Source of the DNA: Xanthomonas sacchari
GTDB taxonomy: Bacteria > Pseudomonadota > Gammaproteobacteria > Xanthomonadales > Xanthomonadaceae
Direction of reading: 5' to 3'
Assembly: GCF_024266585.1 (NCBI RefSeq)
Contig: NZ_CP100647.1
Span: 2,833,001-2,897,000 of the forward strand
Length of the DNA stretch: 64,000 bases
Shown here: in pieces, positions 33,510 through 41,647 of the stretch
How the letters are laid out: each line of letters begins with the position of its first letter
How positions within the stretch are numbered: the first letter of the stretch is position 1
Translations under genes and position numbers: made by a program
Notes under the pieces: model-generated
The model's input: only the letters and a program-made list of their open reading frames with translations
What the model was told of the DNA's origin: nothing
Database searches by the model: none

Positions 33510-34379
33510 ATGAGCATGATCGACACGCTGCCCCGTACCCGCGCCTATTCCAGCATCCGCATCGATGCGGATGGCGACGACGATAGCCACTGGCTGTACA
33601 TGCATGCAGGCAACGCCGCCAAACAGCGGCCCTGTTTCCATCCCACGTTGATGCGCGAGATGCACAGCTACCTCGCCTCCATCAGCCAGCCCCGCAACCT
33701 GACGTCGGCGCGGCTGGGCAGCCTGGTGCTGGCGTCCGATGCCAACGCATTCAATCTGGGCGGCGATCTGGAACTGTTCGGCCATTGCATCCGCCGCCGC
33801 GATCGCGCCGGGCTGATGGCCTATGCGACAAGCTGCATCGATGGCGTACACCGTTTCCACGAAGGACTCGGCGGCAACTTCAGCACCATCGCCCTGCTGC
33901 AGGGCGATGCGCTCGGCGGTGGCCTGGAAATGGCGCTGTCGTGCCACCTGATCGTGGCCGAAGAGGATGTCGGCATGGGCCTGCCGGAAATCATGTTCGG
34001 CCTGTTCCCGGGCATGGGCGCGTATTCGTTCCTCAGCCGCCGCATCGCGCCGCATGCCGCGCAAAAGCTCATCCTGGGTGGCCATGTCTTCAGCAGCCAG
34101 GAGATGCATGCCATGGGCATCGTCGACGTCCTGGTGCCCAAGGGTCAGGGCAAGGAAGCCGTACGCGATCTGATCCAGCAACAACGACGCGCGCCGCTGG
34201 CGCATCTGGGGATGAACGCGATGCGCACCGTGGTGCAGCCGGTGCGCCGCGAGGAATTGCTTGCGGTGACGGAAATCTGGGTGGACGCCGCGCTGGCCCT
34301 GGGCGAAAAATCGCTGCGGACGATGGATCGGCTGGTACGCGCCCAGGTCCGGCGCGCGCAAGCGGGCGTCGCCGCCTGA
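33510..34379 (+). CDS. rpfF: DSF synthase RpfF (crotonase-fold)
   Basis: The 289-residue crotonase-superfamily enzyme converts 3-hydroxyacyl-ACP to the cis-2-unsaturated fatty acid signal DSF, acting as both dehydratase and thioesterase. The two catalytic glutamates are present at about Glu140 (GGGLEMAL) and Glu160 (GLPEIMF), equivalent to Glu141 and Glu161 of the X. campestris enzyme. GNFSTIALLQGDALGG supplies the oxyanion-hole region. RpfC normally binds RpfF and holds its activity down at low cell density. It is convergent with rpfC, 55 bases apart. Confidence 0.97.
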   Translation: MSMIDTLPRTRAYSSIRIDADGDDDSHWLYMHAGNAAKQRPCFHPTLMREMHSYLASISQPRNLTSARLGSLVLASDANAFNLGGDLELFGHCIRRRDRAGLMAYATSCIDGVHRFHEGLGGNFSTIALLQGDALGGGLEMALSCHLIVAEEDVGMGLPEIMFGLFPGMGAYSFLSRRIAPHAAQKLILGGHVFSSQEMHAMGIVDVLVPKGQGKEAVRDLIQQQRRAPLAHLGMNAMRTVVQPVRREELLAVTEIWVDAALALGEKSLRTMDRLVRAQVRRAQAGVAA

Positions 34380-34411
34380 GCGTGGTGTCGCTGCCGGCAA
34401 GGGGGGAATGA

Positions 34412-34432
34412 CCCGGCCCAGCGCCGGGCTTT
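34412..34432. terminator. Possible terminator between convergent rpfF and rpfC
   Basis: CCCGGC and GCCGGG pair around CCAGC, followed on the + strand by CTTTCC. The short T tract makes it a modest candidate serving mainly rpfF. Confidence 0.45.
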
Positions 34433-34434
34433 CC

Positions 34435-36615
34435 TCAGCGCAGCTCGCCGTCGTGCACGGCACTCTGCCGGGCGCGCAGTTCCAGCGCCTCGCGGCCTTC
34501 GGTGAGGCTGGCGTTGAGCGCCATCAGGCGCGGGCGCCACTCGCTGCGCACCTGCCATTCCGGCATCTGCATCAACTCGCCGCCGAGACTGGCGAGCCGG
34601 ATCAAGCCGAGATTGCTGGCCACGCCCTTGATCGCATGCGCATGTTCGCGCAGGCGTTCCCAGTGCTCGGCTTCGCCGGCGATCTGCATGCCGCCGAGGC
34701 AGCCTTCGGCATCGTTCAGACATTGCGAGATGAATTCGCGTTCGAACCCGTCGCCCATGCCGAGCCCGGCAAGTTCGTCCAGGACCGACGAATCCAGCAC
34801 CCCCTCGCTGGACACCGCGCCCTGCCGCGCCGCCATCTCGCTGCCGACCCGCAAGCGCCCTTCCATCGCGATGTCGGAGAGCGTATCCAGCAGGCGGTTG
34901 GCCACCACCGGCTTGGCCAGGAAGGTGCGCGCGCCGGCCTGCTCGCAACGCTGGATCGACTCGGGGGTGACGTCGGCGCTGAGCACCACCACCGGCGTGC
35001 GCGGCCCGCCGGCCTGCATCACCCGCAACTGCCGCAGCATGTCCAGGCCGCTCATGCCCGGCATGTGCAGATCGACGATCACCGCATCGAATTCGGTCTC
35101 GGCCAGCGCGTCCAGCACCGCCTCCGCGCCATCGACGCAGATGACGCGATGGCCGGCCTTCTGCAGCATGCGCTGCAGCACCATGCGGTTGGCGGCGTGG
35201 TCGTCGGCAACCAGGATGCGCATGCCGCGCACCCGCGCGCGGTGGCGCAGGAACGGATCGGAGAATGCGATGACGTTGCCGCTGGTATCGACCTCCTCGG
35301 CGGCCGTCGGCACGCTGGCCGCCGGCGCAACGAAGTCCGCCGACGTCGGGACCGCCGCGGCCACGAACGGCAGTTCGAACCAGAAATGGCTGCCGCGCGG
35401 CGCATTCTCCTGGTAGCCGATGCTGCCCCCCATCGCCTCGACTAGGCCCTTGGCGATCGTCGTGCCTAGACCGCTGCCTTCGTAGCGGCGCGCCAGGCCG
35501 ACGTCGGCCTGTTCGAACGCCTCGAACAGGCGTGGCCGCATGTCCGGCGCGACCCCGATCCCGGTATCGACGATGTCGAAACTCAGGCGCTTCGGCTGCC
35601 CCTGCTCGTTCTTGTGCAGGCGCACCCGGATATCGACCCGGCCGGCCTCGGTGAACTTGATGGCGTTGCCGGCCAGGTTCAGCAGCACCTGGCGCAGGTG
35701 ACCCGGATCGCCGGAAAGATAGTCCGGCACGTCCGGGGCGACATCCACCTGGTAGGCGAGGTGCTTGGCCCGTGCCTGCGGCTGCAGGATCAGGCTGATC
35801 CCCTCCAGGGTTTCGCGCAGCGAGAAATCGCGCTTGTCGAGCCGCAGCTTGCCGGCCTCGATCGCGGAAATGTCCAGCACTTCCTCGACCAGCGACAACA
35901 GGCTGCGCGCCGACGCCTGGATGGTGTTGACGCACTCGCGCTGCTCGGCGTCCAGGCGCGTGGTCGCCAGCACCTCGGTCATGCCCGACAGGCCGTTCAA
36001 CGGGGTGCGGAACTCATGGCTCATGTTGGCCAGGAAGCGGCTCTTGGCCTCGCTGGCACGGCGCGCCTCGGCGGTGGTGCTGGTCAATTGCCGCAAGAGC
36101 CCGGACAGGTACAGCGGGATGGCGGCCAGGCCGACCAGCAGGCCGATGCCCAGGCCGCGATTGGCGATCCAGTACTCGCTGGTCATCAGCGTGATGCTGA
36201 AACTGGCCACGGCCATGGCCACGGCCAAGTAGAGATAGCGGTTGCCGTAGCGCAGGCCATTGCCGATAGTGACCCACATGATGACGACGTAGATGCAGGC
36301 CATCGGTTCGCCGATCGCGCTCATCGCCATCGACATCAGCCCGTAGTCGGCGACCATGCCGATGATCCGGCGCACGTCCGAGCGCTGCGGCCGGACCAGG
36401 ATCCAGGTCATCAAGGCCAGGGCCACGGCCTGCGAGATCAGGGTCAGGCCGATGACGTAGGCGCGCTGCCGCGGGGCGATGTCCCAATCGTGCGAGAACG
36501 CCAGTTCGTACGCCAGGATCAGCGCGACCATGCAGATGCGGACGAACGCCTGGCCGTGCTCGGTATCCTTGCGCTCCGCGAAGCGTTGCCGCACCAACCT
36601 GATCGCCGAGATCAT
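34435..36615 (-). CDS. rpfC: DSF sensor hybrid histidine kinase RpfC
   Basis: This 726-residue hybrid kinase is the same length as X. campestris RpfC. About five membrane helices form the input (about 22-173). The kinase core has phospho-His200 in ANMSHEFRTPLNG and ATP-binding motifs NAIKFT, DTGIG and GSGLGTT. The receiver domain has Asp515 (VIVDLHMPG), and a C-terminal HPt domain has His660 (HAHAIKG). DSF binding triggers phosphorelay through these sites to RpfG. It lies 1 base downstream of rpfG in the same operon. Confidence 0.97.
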   Translation of the reverse strand: MISAIRLVRQRFAERKDTEHGQAFVRICMVALILAYELAFSHDWDIAPRQRAYVIGLTLISQAVALALMTWILVRPQRSDVRRIIGMVADYGLMSMAMSAIGEPMACIYVVIMWVTIGNGLRYGNRYLYLAVAMAVASFSITLMTSEYWIANRGLGIGLLVGLAAIPLYLSGLLRQLTSTTAEARRASEAKSRFLANMSHEFRTPLNGLSGMTEVLATTRLDAEQRECVNTIQASARSLLSLVEEVLDISAIEAGKLRLDKRDFSLRETLEGISLILQPQARAKHLAYQVDVAPDVPDYLSGDPGHLRQVLLNLAGNAIKFTEAGRVDIRVRLHKNEQGQPKRLSFDIVDTGIGVAPDMRPRLFEAFEQADVGLARRYEGSGLGTTIAKGLVEAMGGSIGYQENAPRGSHFWFELPFVAAAVPTSADFVAPAASVPTAAEEVDTSGNVIAFSDPFLRHRARVRGMRILVADDHAANRMVLQRMLQKAGHRVICVDGAEAVLDALAETEFDAVIVDLHMPGMSGLDMLRQLRVMQAGGPRTPVVVLSADVTPESIQRCEQAGARTFLAKPVVANRLLDTLSDIAMEGRLRVGSEMAARQGAVSSEGVLDSSVLDELAGLGMGDGFEREFISQCLNDAEGCLGGMQIAGEAEHWERLREHAHAIKGVASNLGLIRLASLGGELMQMPEWQVRSEWRPRLMALNASLTEGREALELRARQSAVHDGELR

Positions 36616-36616
36616 G

Positions 36617-37753
36617 TCAGACTCCTGGTCGCGCCGAGGCGGTGGAGAATTTCTCGCAGATCACCTGCAGCTGCTCGCGGCCGCGGAACAGCGCGTCCAC
36701 GCAACGCGGGTCGAACAGGCGGCCGCGCTGGGCGTACAGATAGGCCAGGGTCGCATCCATGGTCCAGGCTTCCTTGTAGGGGCGCGGCGAGATCAGCGCG
36801 TCGAACACGTCGGCGACCGCCACGATCCGCGCTTCCAGCGGAATCGCCTCGCCGACCAGGCCGTCCGGGTAGCCGCTGCCGTCGTAGCGCTCATGGTGGC
36901 GCAGGGCGATCAGCGCGCCGACCTGGATGAAGCGGTTCTGGCTGCCGCTGAGCAGTTCGTAGCCGATGCGCGGGTGCATGCGCATCACCGCCATCTCGTC
37001 CTCGTTGAGCTTGCCCGGCTTGAGCAGCACCGCGTCGGGAATGGCGATCTTGCCCATGTCGTGCAGGCTCGCCGCCATCTCGATGACCCGCACCTCGTCC
37101 TCGGACAGGCCCAGCTGCTCGGCGATCAGCCCGGCCACGTGCGCCATCCGTTCCAGGTAGGCGCTGGTGCCGACGTCGCGGTACTCGATGGCCCGCGCCA
37201 GCCGCGACAGGGTCTCGCGCTCGCGTTCCTCGACCTCGCGCATGCTGGCCAGCAGGCGCTGCTCCAGCGACATCGCGCGCTGCTTGATGTTCTCGCTCTG
37301 CAGCCGCAGCTGCAGCAGGTTGTGGCAGCGCGCGCGCAACTCGCGCGGGCGGATCGGCTTGACCAGGAAGTCGATCACCCCCGCTTCCAGGGCCGCCTGG
37401 CGGATCGGCTCGTCGCCGACCACGGTGATCAGGATGATGGGAATGTCGCGGTGCTTGGGCAGCCGGCGCAGGCGCCGCGCGAACTCCAGCCCGTCCATGC
37501 CCGGCATGCGGTAGTCGAGCAACAGCAGATCGACCTTGCCCGCCTCGCACCAGGCCAGCGCGGCCTGCGAGTCGCCGAAGTCGCGCACGGTCAGTTCCGG
37601 GGCGATGTCCTCGATGACATGCCGCAGCATCGTGCGCGCGGAGGTCTGATCGTCGACGATGACGATGTTCAAACGATTGTCGCTTCCGTCCGCCCAGTGG
37701 AGACGGTCCCCGTTCGAGGACGCGCCGGAGAGGCTCATGCTGGCATCATGCAT
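36617..37753 (-). CDS. rpfG: HD-GYP c-di-GMP phosphodiesterase response regulator RpfG
   Basis: The 378-residue protein has a receiver domain with phosphoacceptor Asp80 (LLLLDYRMPGMDG) and an HD-GYP domain with His231-Asp232 (ASLHDMGKIAIPD) and GYP at about 294-296 (RYDGSGYPDGL). Phosphorylated RpfG degrades c-di-GMP, relieving the Clp regulator and inducing virulence factors and biofilm dispersal. The start at 37753 is supported by GGAGG 7 bases upstream and gives the family's usual length; open frame continues upstream. There is no rpfH between rpfG and rpfC: the two genes are 1 base apart. Confidence 0.97.
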   Translation of the reverse strand: MHDASMSLSGASSNGDRLHWADGSDNRLNIVIVDDQTSARTMLRHVIEDIAPELTVRDFGDSQAALAWCEAGKVDLLLLDYRMPGMDGLEFARRLRRLPKHRDIPIILITVVGDEPIRQAALEAGVIDFLVKPIRPRELRARCHNLLQLRLQSENIKQRAMSLEQRLLASMREVEERERETLSRLARAIEYRDVGTSAYLERMAHVAGLIAEQLGLSEDEVRVIEMAASLHDMGKIAIPDAVLLKPGKLNEDEMAVMRMHPRIGYELLSGSQNRFIQVGALIALRHHERYDGSGYPDGLVGEAIPLEARIVAVADVFDALISPRPYKEAWTMDATLAYLYAQRGRLFDPRCVDALFRGREQLQVICEKFSTASARPGV

Positions 37754-37900
37754 CTGCAATCCTCCGCCCGTCGCATCTGCGCGGGCTGCTGAGACGACAA
37801 CGGGAACGCGCCTGCGCCCAATCACGCCGACCCGTCCACCTCACTTCCTTTTGCGTGCAACGCCTAGTGCAAGAACCGCGCCACCTCGTCCGCGGCTAGG

Positions 37901-39418
37901 TTAAGCCTCCGGACGCATGTACGGAAACAGCAGCACGTCACGGATCGAGCTGCTGCCGGTAAGCAACATTACCAGTCGGTCGATGCCGATGCCCAGGCCA
38001 CCGGTCGGCGGCAGTCCCACTTCCAGTGCCCGGATGTAGTCGGCGTCGAAGTGCATGGCCTCGTCGTCCCCCCCTTCCTTGGCCGCCACCTGGGCCTGGA
38101 ACCGCGCCGCCTGGTCTTCCGGGTCATTGAGCTCGGAGAAGCCGTTGGCGATCTCCTTGCCGTTGATGAACAGCTCGAAGCGATCGGTATAGCCCGGCTC
38201 GGTGTCGCTGGAACGGGCCAGCGGCGACACCTCGACCGGGTGGTCGGTGATGAAGGTGGGCTGGATCAGGGTGTGCTCGACGGTGGCCTCGAAGATCTCC
38301 AGCAGCAGCTTGCCCCAGCCGTAGGACGGCTTGGTGCGGATCTTCAGCCGCTCGCAGTGGCGCAGCAGCGCCTCGCGGTCGGTGCAGTCGGCGACGCTGA
38401 TCTCCGGGTTGTGGTGGCGCACCGCCTCGTCCATGCGCCAGCGGCGGAACGCCGGCGCCAGGTCGATGTCGGCGCCGTCCCAGTGCACCTGGGTGGTGCC
38501 CAGCACCTCGCGGGCGACGTCGCGGATGACGTTCTCGGTCAGGTCCATCACCTCGTGGTACGTGGCGTAGGCCTCGTACAGCTCCATCATGGTGAATTCC
38601 GGATTGTGCCGGGTGCTGACGCCTTCGTTGCGGAAATTGCGGTTGATTTCGTAGACCCGTTCCAGGCCGCCGACCACCAGCCGCTTCAGGTACAGCTCCG
38701 GGGCCACCCGCAGGTACAGGTCCAGGTCCAGCGCGTTGTGGTGGGTGGTGAACGGCTTGGCCGTGGCGCCGCCGGGGATGTAGTGCATCATCGGCGTCTC
38801 CACTTCCAGGAAGCGGCGCGCGTCCAGCCAGGCGCGCATGGCGCGGATGATCTTGGAGCGCTTGACGAACACCTCGCGCGCCTCCGGCGACACGATCAGG
38901 TCCACGTAGCGCTGGCGGTAGCGCTGCTCCACGTCCGACAGGCCGTGCCACTTGTCCGGCAACGGGCGCAGCGCCTTGGTCAGCAGCCGCAGCCCGGTGG
39001 CCTTGATCGACAGCTCGCCGGTCTTGGTGCGGGTCAACCCGCCCTCCACGCCGATGATGTCGCCGATGTCCCAGCCCTTGAAGGCGTCGTAGGCCTCGCC
39101 CAGGGCGTTGGCCTGCAGAAACAGCTGGACGCGCCCGGACTCGTCCTGCAGCTGCACGAAGCTGGCCTTGCCCATCACCCGCTTGGCCAGCAGGCGCCCG
39201 GCCAGGCGCAGGCTGCGGCCCTGCCCCTCCAGCGCCTCGGCGGTCCAGCGCTCGGCGTCGGCGAACTCGGCCTGCAGATCGCCGGCGAAGTCGCTGCGGC
39301 GGAAATCGTTCGGATAGGCCACGCCCTGCGCGCGCAACGCGGCGAGTTTGGCGCGCCGTTCGGCGATGAGGCTGTTCTCGTCGACGGGAAGGGACGGCGC
39401 GGGGGTCTGCTCGGTCAT
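37901..39418 (-). CDS. lysS: Lysyl-tRNA synthetase, class II
   Basis: The 505-residue enzyme charges tRNA-Lys. It has an N-terminal OB-fold anticodon-binding domain (about 55-165, with [11 protein letters not shown]) and a class II catalytic core. Motif 2 is seen as the [18 protein letters not shown] region, and motif 3 as [12 protein letters not shown] near the C-terminus. The ATG at 39418 starts [20 protein letters not shown], matching other bacterial LysRS. It lies 95 bases after prfB on the same strand and is a standard member of the rpf neighbourhood. Confidence 0.97.
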   Translation of the reverse strand: MTEQTPAPSLPVDENSLIAERRAKLAALRAQGVAYPNDFRRSDFAGDLQAEFADAERWTAEALEGQGRSLRLAGRLLAKRVMGKASFVQLQDESGRVQLFLQANALGEAYDAFKGWDIGDIIGVEGGLTRTKTGELSIKATGLRLLTKALRPLPDKWHGLSDVEQRYRQRYVDLIVSPEAREVFVKRSKIIRAMRAWLDARRFLEVETPMMHYIPGGATAKPFTTHHNALDLDLYLRVAPELYLKRLVVGGLERVYEINRNFRNEGVSTRHNPEFTMMELYEAYATYHEVMDLTENVIRDVAREVLGTTQVHWDGADIDLAPAFRRWRMDEAVRHHNPEISVADCTDREALLRHCERLKIRTKPSYGWGKLLLEIFEATVEHTLIQPTFITDHPVEVSPLARSSDTEPGYTDRFELFINGKEIANGFSELNDPEDQAARFQAQVAAKEGGDDEAMHFDADYIRALEVGLPPTGGLGIGIDRLVMLLTGSSSIRDVLLFPYMRPEA

Positions 39419-39513
39419 GGGATGGGGGATGCGTGAGGAAGGGAAAGAATGCACCAGCCGGCGAGGCCGTGTGCCGCGGCACGGCCTCCGTCGCCAGGAC
39501 GGAGGCCGCCGGT

Positions 39514-40639
39514 TCAGGCGTCGCTGCGTTTCGCGCCGGCTTCCAGGCCGGACTTGAGGCTGGCCTCGACGAACTCGTCCAGGTCGCCGTCGAGCACCTT
39601 CTGGGTGTCCGAGCGCTCCACGCCGGTGCGCAGGTCCTTGATCCGGCTCTGGTCGAGCACGTAGTTGCGGATCTGGCTGCCCCAGCCGATGTCGGACTTG
39701 GTCGCCTCCACCGCATCGCGCTCGGCGTTGCGCTTCTGGATCTCCAGCTCGTACAGCTTGGCGGCCAGCATCTTCATCGCGTTGTCGCGGTTCTGGTGCT
39801 GGCTGCGCCCGGTCTGGCAGGCCACCACGATGCCGGTGGGCACGTGGGTGATGCGCACCGCCGACTCGGTCTTGTTGACGTGCTGGCCGCCGGCGCCGGA
39901 GGACCGGTACACGTCGGTCTTCAGGTCGGCCGGGTTGATGTCGATGTCGATGTTGTCGTCCACCTCCGGCGACACGAACACCGAGGTGAAGCTGGTGTGG
40001 CGGCGGTTGTCCGAGTCGAACGGCGACTTGCGCACCAGCCGGTGCACGCCGGTCTCGGTCTTCAGCCAGCCGTAGGCGAAGTCGCCTTCCACGCGCAGCG
40101 TGGCGGACTTGATCCCGGCCACTTCGCCGCCGGAGACTTCCATCAGCTCGGTCTTCCAGCCGCGCGACTCGCACCAGCGCAGGTACATGCGCAGCAGGAT
40201 CTCGGCCCAGTCCTGGGCCTCGGTGCCGCCGGCGCCGGCCTGGATGTCGACGAAGGCGTTGCTGGCGTCCATCTGCCCGGAGAACATGCGCTGGAATTCC
40301 AGCTTCTCCACCTGCGCCTGGAAGCGGTCGACGTCGGCCAGCACCGCCTGCGCGGTGGCCTCGTCGTTCTCGCTCTCGGCCAGTTCCAGGAATTCCAGCG
40401 ATTCGTTCAGGCCATCGAGCACGCTGGCGATGCCGCCGACGGTCTTCTCCAGGCTGGCGCGTTCGCGGCCAAGGCCCTGGGCGCGCTCGGGGTCGTTCCA
40501 GACGTCGGGGCTCTCCAGCTCCCGGGTGACTTCCTCTAGACGCTCCTTCTTGGCGTCGTAGTCAAAGAAACCCCCGTAGCGACAGCACCCGATCGGACAG
40601 ATCGGCGATGCGGTGGCGAATCGGATTGAGTTCGATCAT
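39514..40639 (-). CDS. prfB: Peptide chain release factor 2 (programmed +1 frameshift)
   Basis: RF2 reads UGA and UAA stop codons. Translation begins at 40639 ([10 protein letters not shown]), runs 25 codons to CTT, meets an in-frame TGA at 40562-40564 and must shift +1, skipping one T, to continue in the frame 40563-39514. The joined product is 374 residues. The GGQ peptidyl-hydrolysis motif falls at 250-252, as in E. coli, and the codon-reading SPF tripeptide is in RKSPFDSD. The frameshift makes RF2 autoregulatory: low RF2 lets the ribosome pause at TGA and shift. It is an intact gene, not a pseudogene. Confidence 0.96.
40561..40575 (-). promoter_or_regulatory. prfB programmed frameshift site
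   Basis: The minus strand reads CGGGGGTTTCTTTGAC: a G-rich Shine-Dalgarno-like element, then the slippery CTT, then TGA and C. This is the classical RF2 recoding signal, with GGGGG in place of AGGGGG. Confidence 0.93.
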
Positions 40640-40700
40640 TGCGGCGTTTTCCGGCAGACAAGAGCGCGATTCTAGCAATTCCGGCCGCCGCGCCACAGCG

Positions 40701-41597
40701 CTACTGGACCGCGGCGGCCTCGCCCTCCCCGGCCGCCACGCGCAGCGCGGCACGGTAGCGGCGACTGCACGGGACCTGGCTGCCGTCGCGCAGGTGCACC
40801 CGCGCCTCGCCCGCCTCCAGCGGCTCGATCGAGACCACGCTGGCCAGGTTGACGATGTAGCTGCGGTGGATGCGCACGAACCGTGCCGGATCCAGCCGCG
40901 CCTCGATCGCGGCCATGGTGCTGCGCAGCGGATAGTCGTGGCCGCGCACGCGCAGGTTGACGTAGTTGCCCGAGGCCTGCAGCCATTCGATGTCGGCCGC
41001 GGCGACCAGGAAATCGCGGCCCAGCTTGCGCACCAGGAAGCGCTCCGGCAGTTCCAGCGACCCCACCGGCGGGCCGGCGTCGGGCGCGCCGAGCAGCGCC
41101 GCCTCGCCCTGCCAGCGCCGCAGCAGGAACCGGTACATCTCCACGCACAGCGCGATCGAGGCCAGGCTGCGCACGTCCTTGAGGTATTCGTAGGCCAGGC
41201 CCTGCGGCCACGGGCCGAAGTCGTAGTGTTGACCCTGCAGGCGGTAGACCAGGCTGCGCAGGGCGACCATCCCCAGCACGTGCAGCACCGACAGCGCCAC
41301 GCTGCCCAGCAGATAGCCCGGCAGCCGGCGTCGCCAGGTGTCCCAGTGCAGCGGGTAGCGCCGGGTCAGCACCACCACCAACGGCACGATCAGCAGGAAC
41401 ATCAGATTGCTCGACCACTCCCACACCACCGGCTCCCACGCGGCGAAGTGCAGCCCGGTCTTGCGAATATCGATCAGCACCGTGACGCTGTTGGCGGTGG
41501 CGTTGATCAGGGTCAACACGACCCAGAAGCCGATCTCGAAACTGCGGCGCCAGGGCTGGAAACGGGAATAGGCGCTGGCGCCGGATGGATCGGACAT
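40701..41597 (-). CDS. rpfD: LytTR-family membrane-linked transcriptional regulator (RpfD)
   Basis: The 298-residue protein has about four membrane helices in its N-terminal half (about 22-140) and a C-terminal LytTR DNA-binding domain (about 190-285). The domain carries the DIEWLQASGNYVNLRV and FVRIHRSYIVNL signatures. The position between prfB and recJ and the architecture match RpfD of X. campestris, whose exact role is unsettled. I chose the ATG at 41597 (MSDPSGASAY); an upstream ATG at 41627 would add 10 residues. A membrane-bound LytTR regulator suggests direct sensing of an envelope signal. Confidence 0.88.
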   Translation of the reverse strand: MSDPSGASAYSRFQPWRRSFEIGFWVVLTLINATANSVTVLIDIRKTGLHFAAWEPVVWEWSSNLMFLLIVPLVVVLTRRYPLHWDTWRRRLPGYLLGSVALSVLHVLGMVALRSLVYRLQGQHYDFGPWPQGLAYEYLKDVRSLASIALCVEMYRFLLRRWQGEAALLGAPDAGPPVGSLELPERFLVRKLGRDFLVAAADIEWLQASGNYVNLRVRGHDYPLRSTMAAIEARLDPARFVRIHRSYIVNLASVVSIEPLEAGEARVHLRDGSQVPCSRRYRAALRVAAGEGEAAAVQ

Positions 41598-41647
41598 CGG
41601 CGAAGTGTAGCGCGCCGGCATGGCCACGCCGACGCGCCACGGCCGGC

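Noticed and set aside
39419-40174. Upstream extension of the lysS frame into prfB
   Set aside because: The extension is Arg-rich shadow coding of prfB; LysRS starts at 39418, where family similarity begins.
40562-40639. Frameshifted or broken prfB pseudogene
   Set aside because: The stop lies exactly at the conserved RF2 recoding signal and the joined product has normal length and motif positions.
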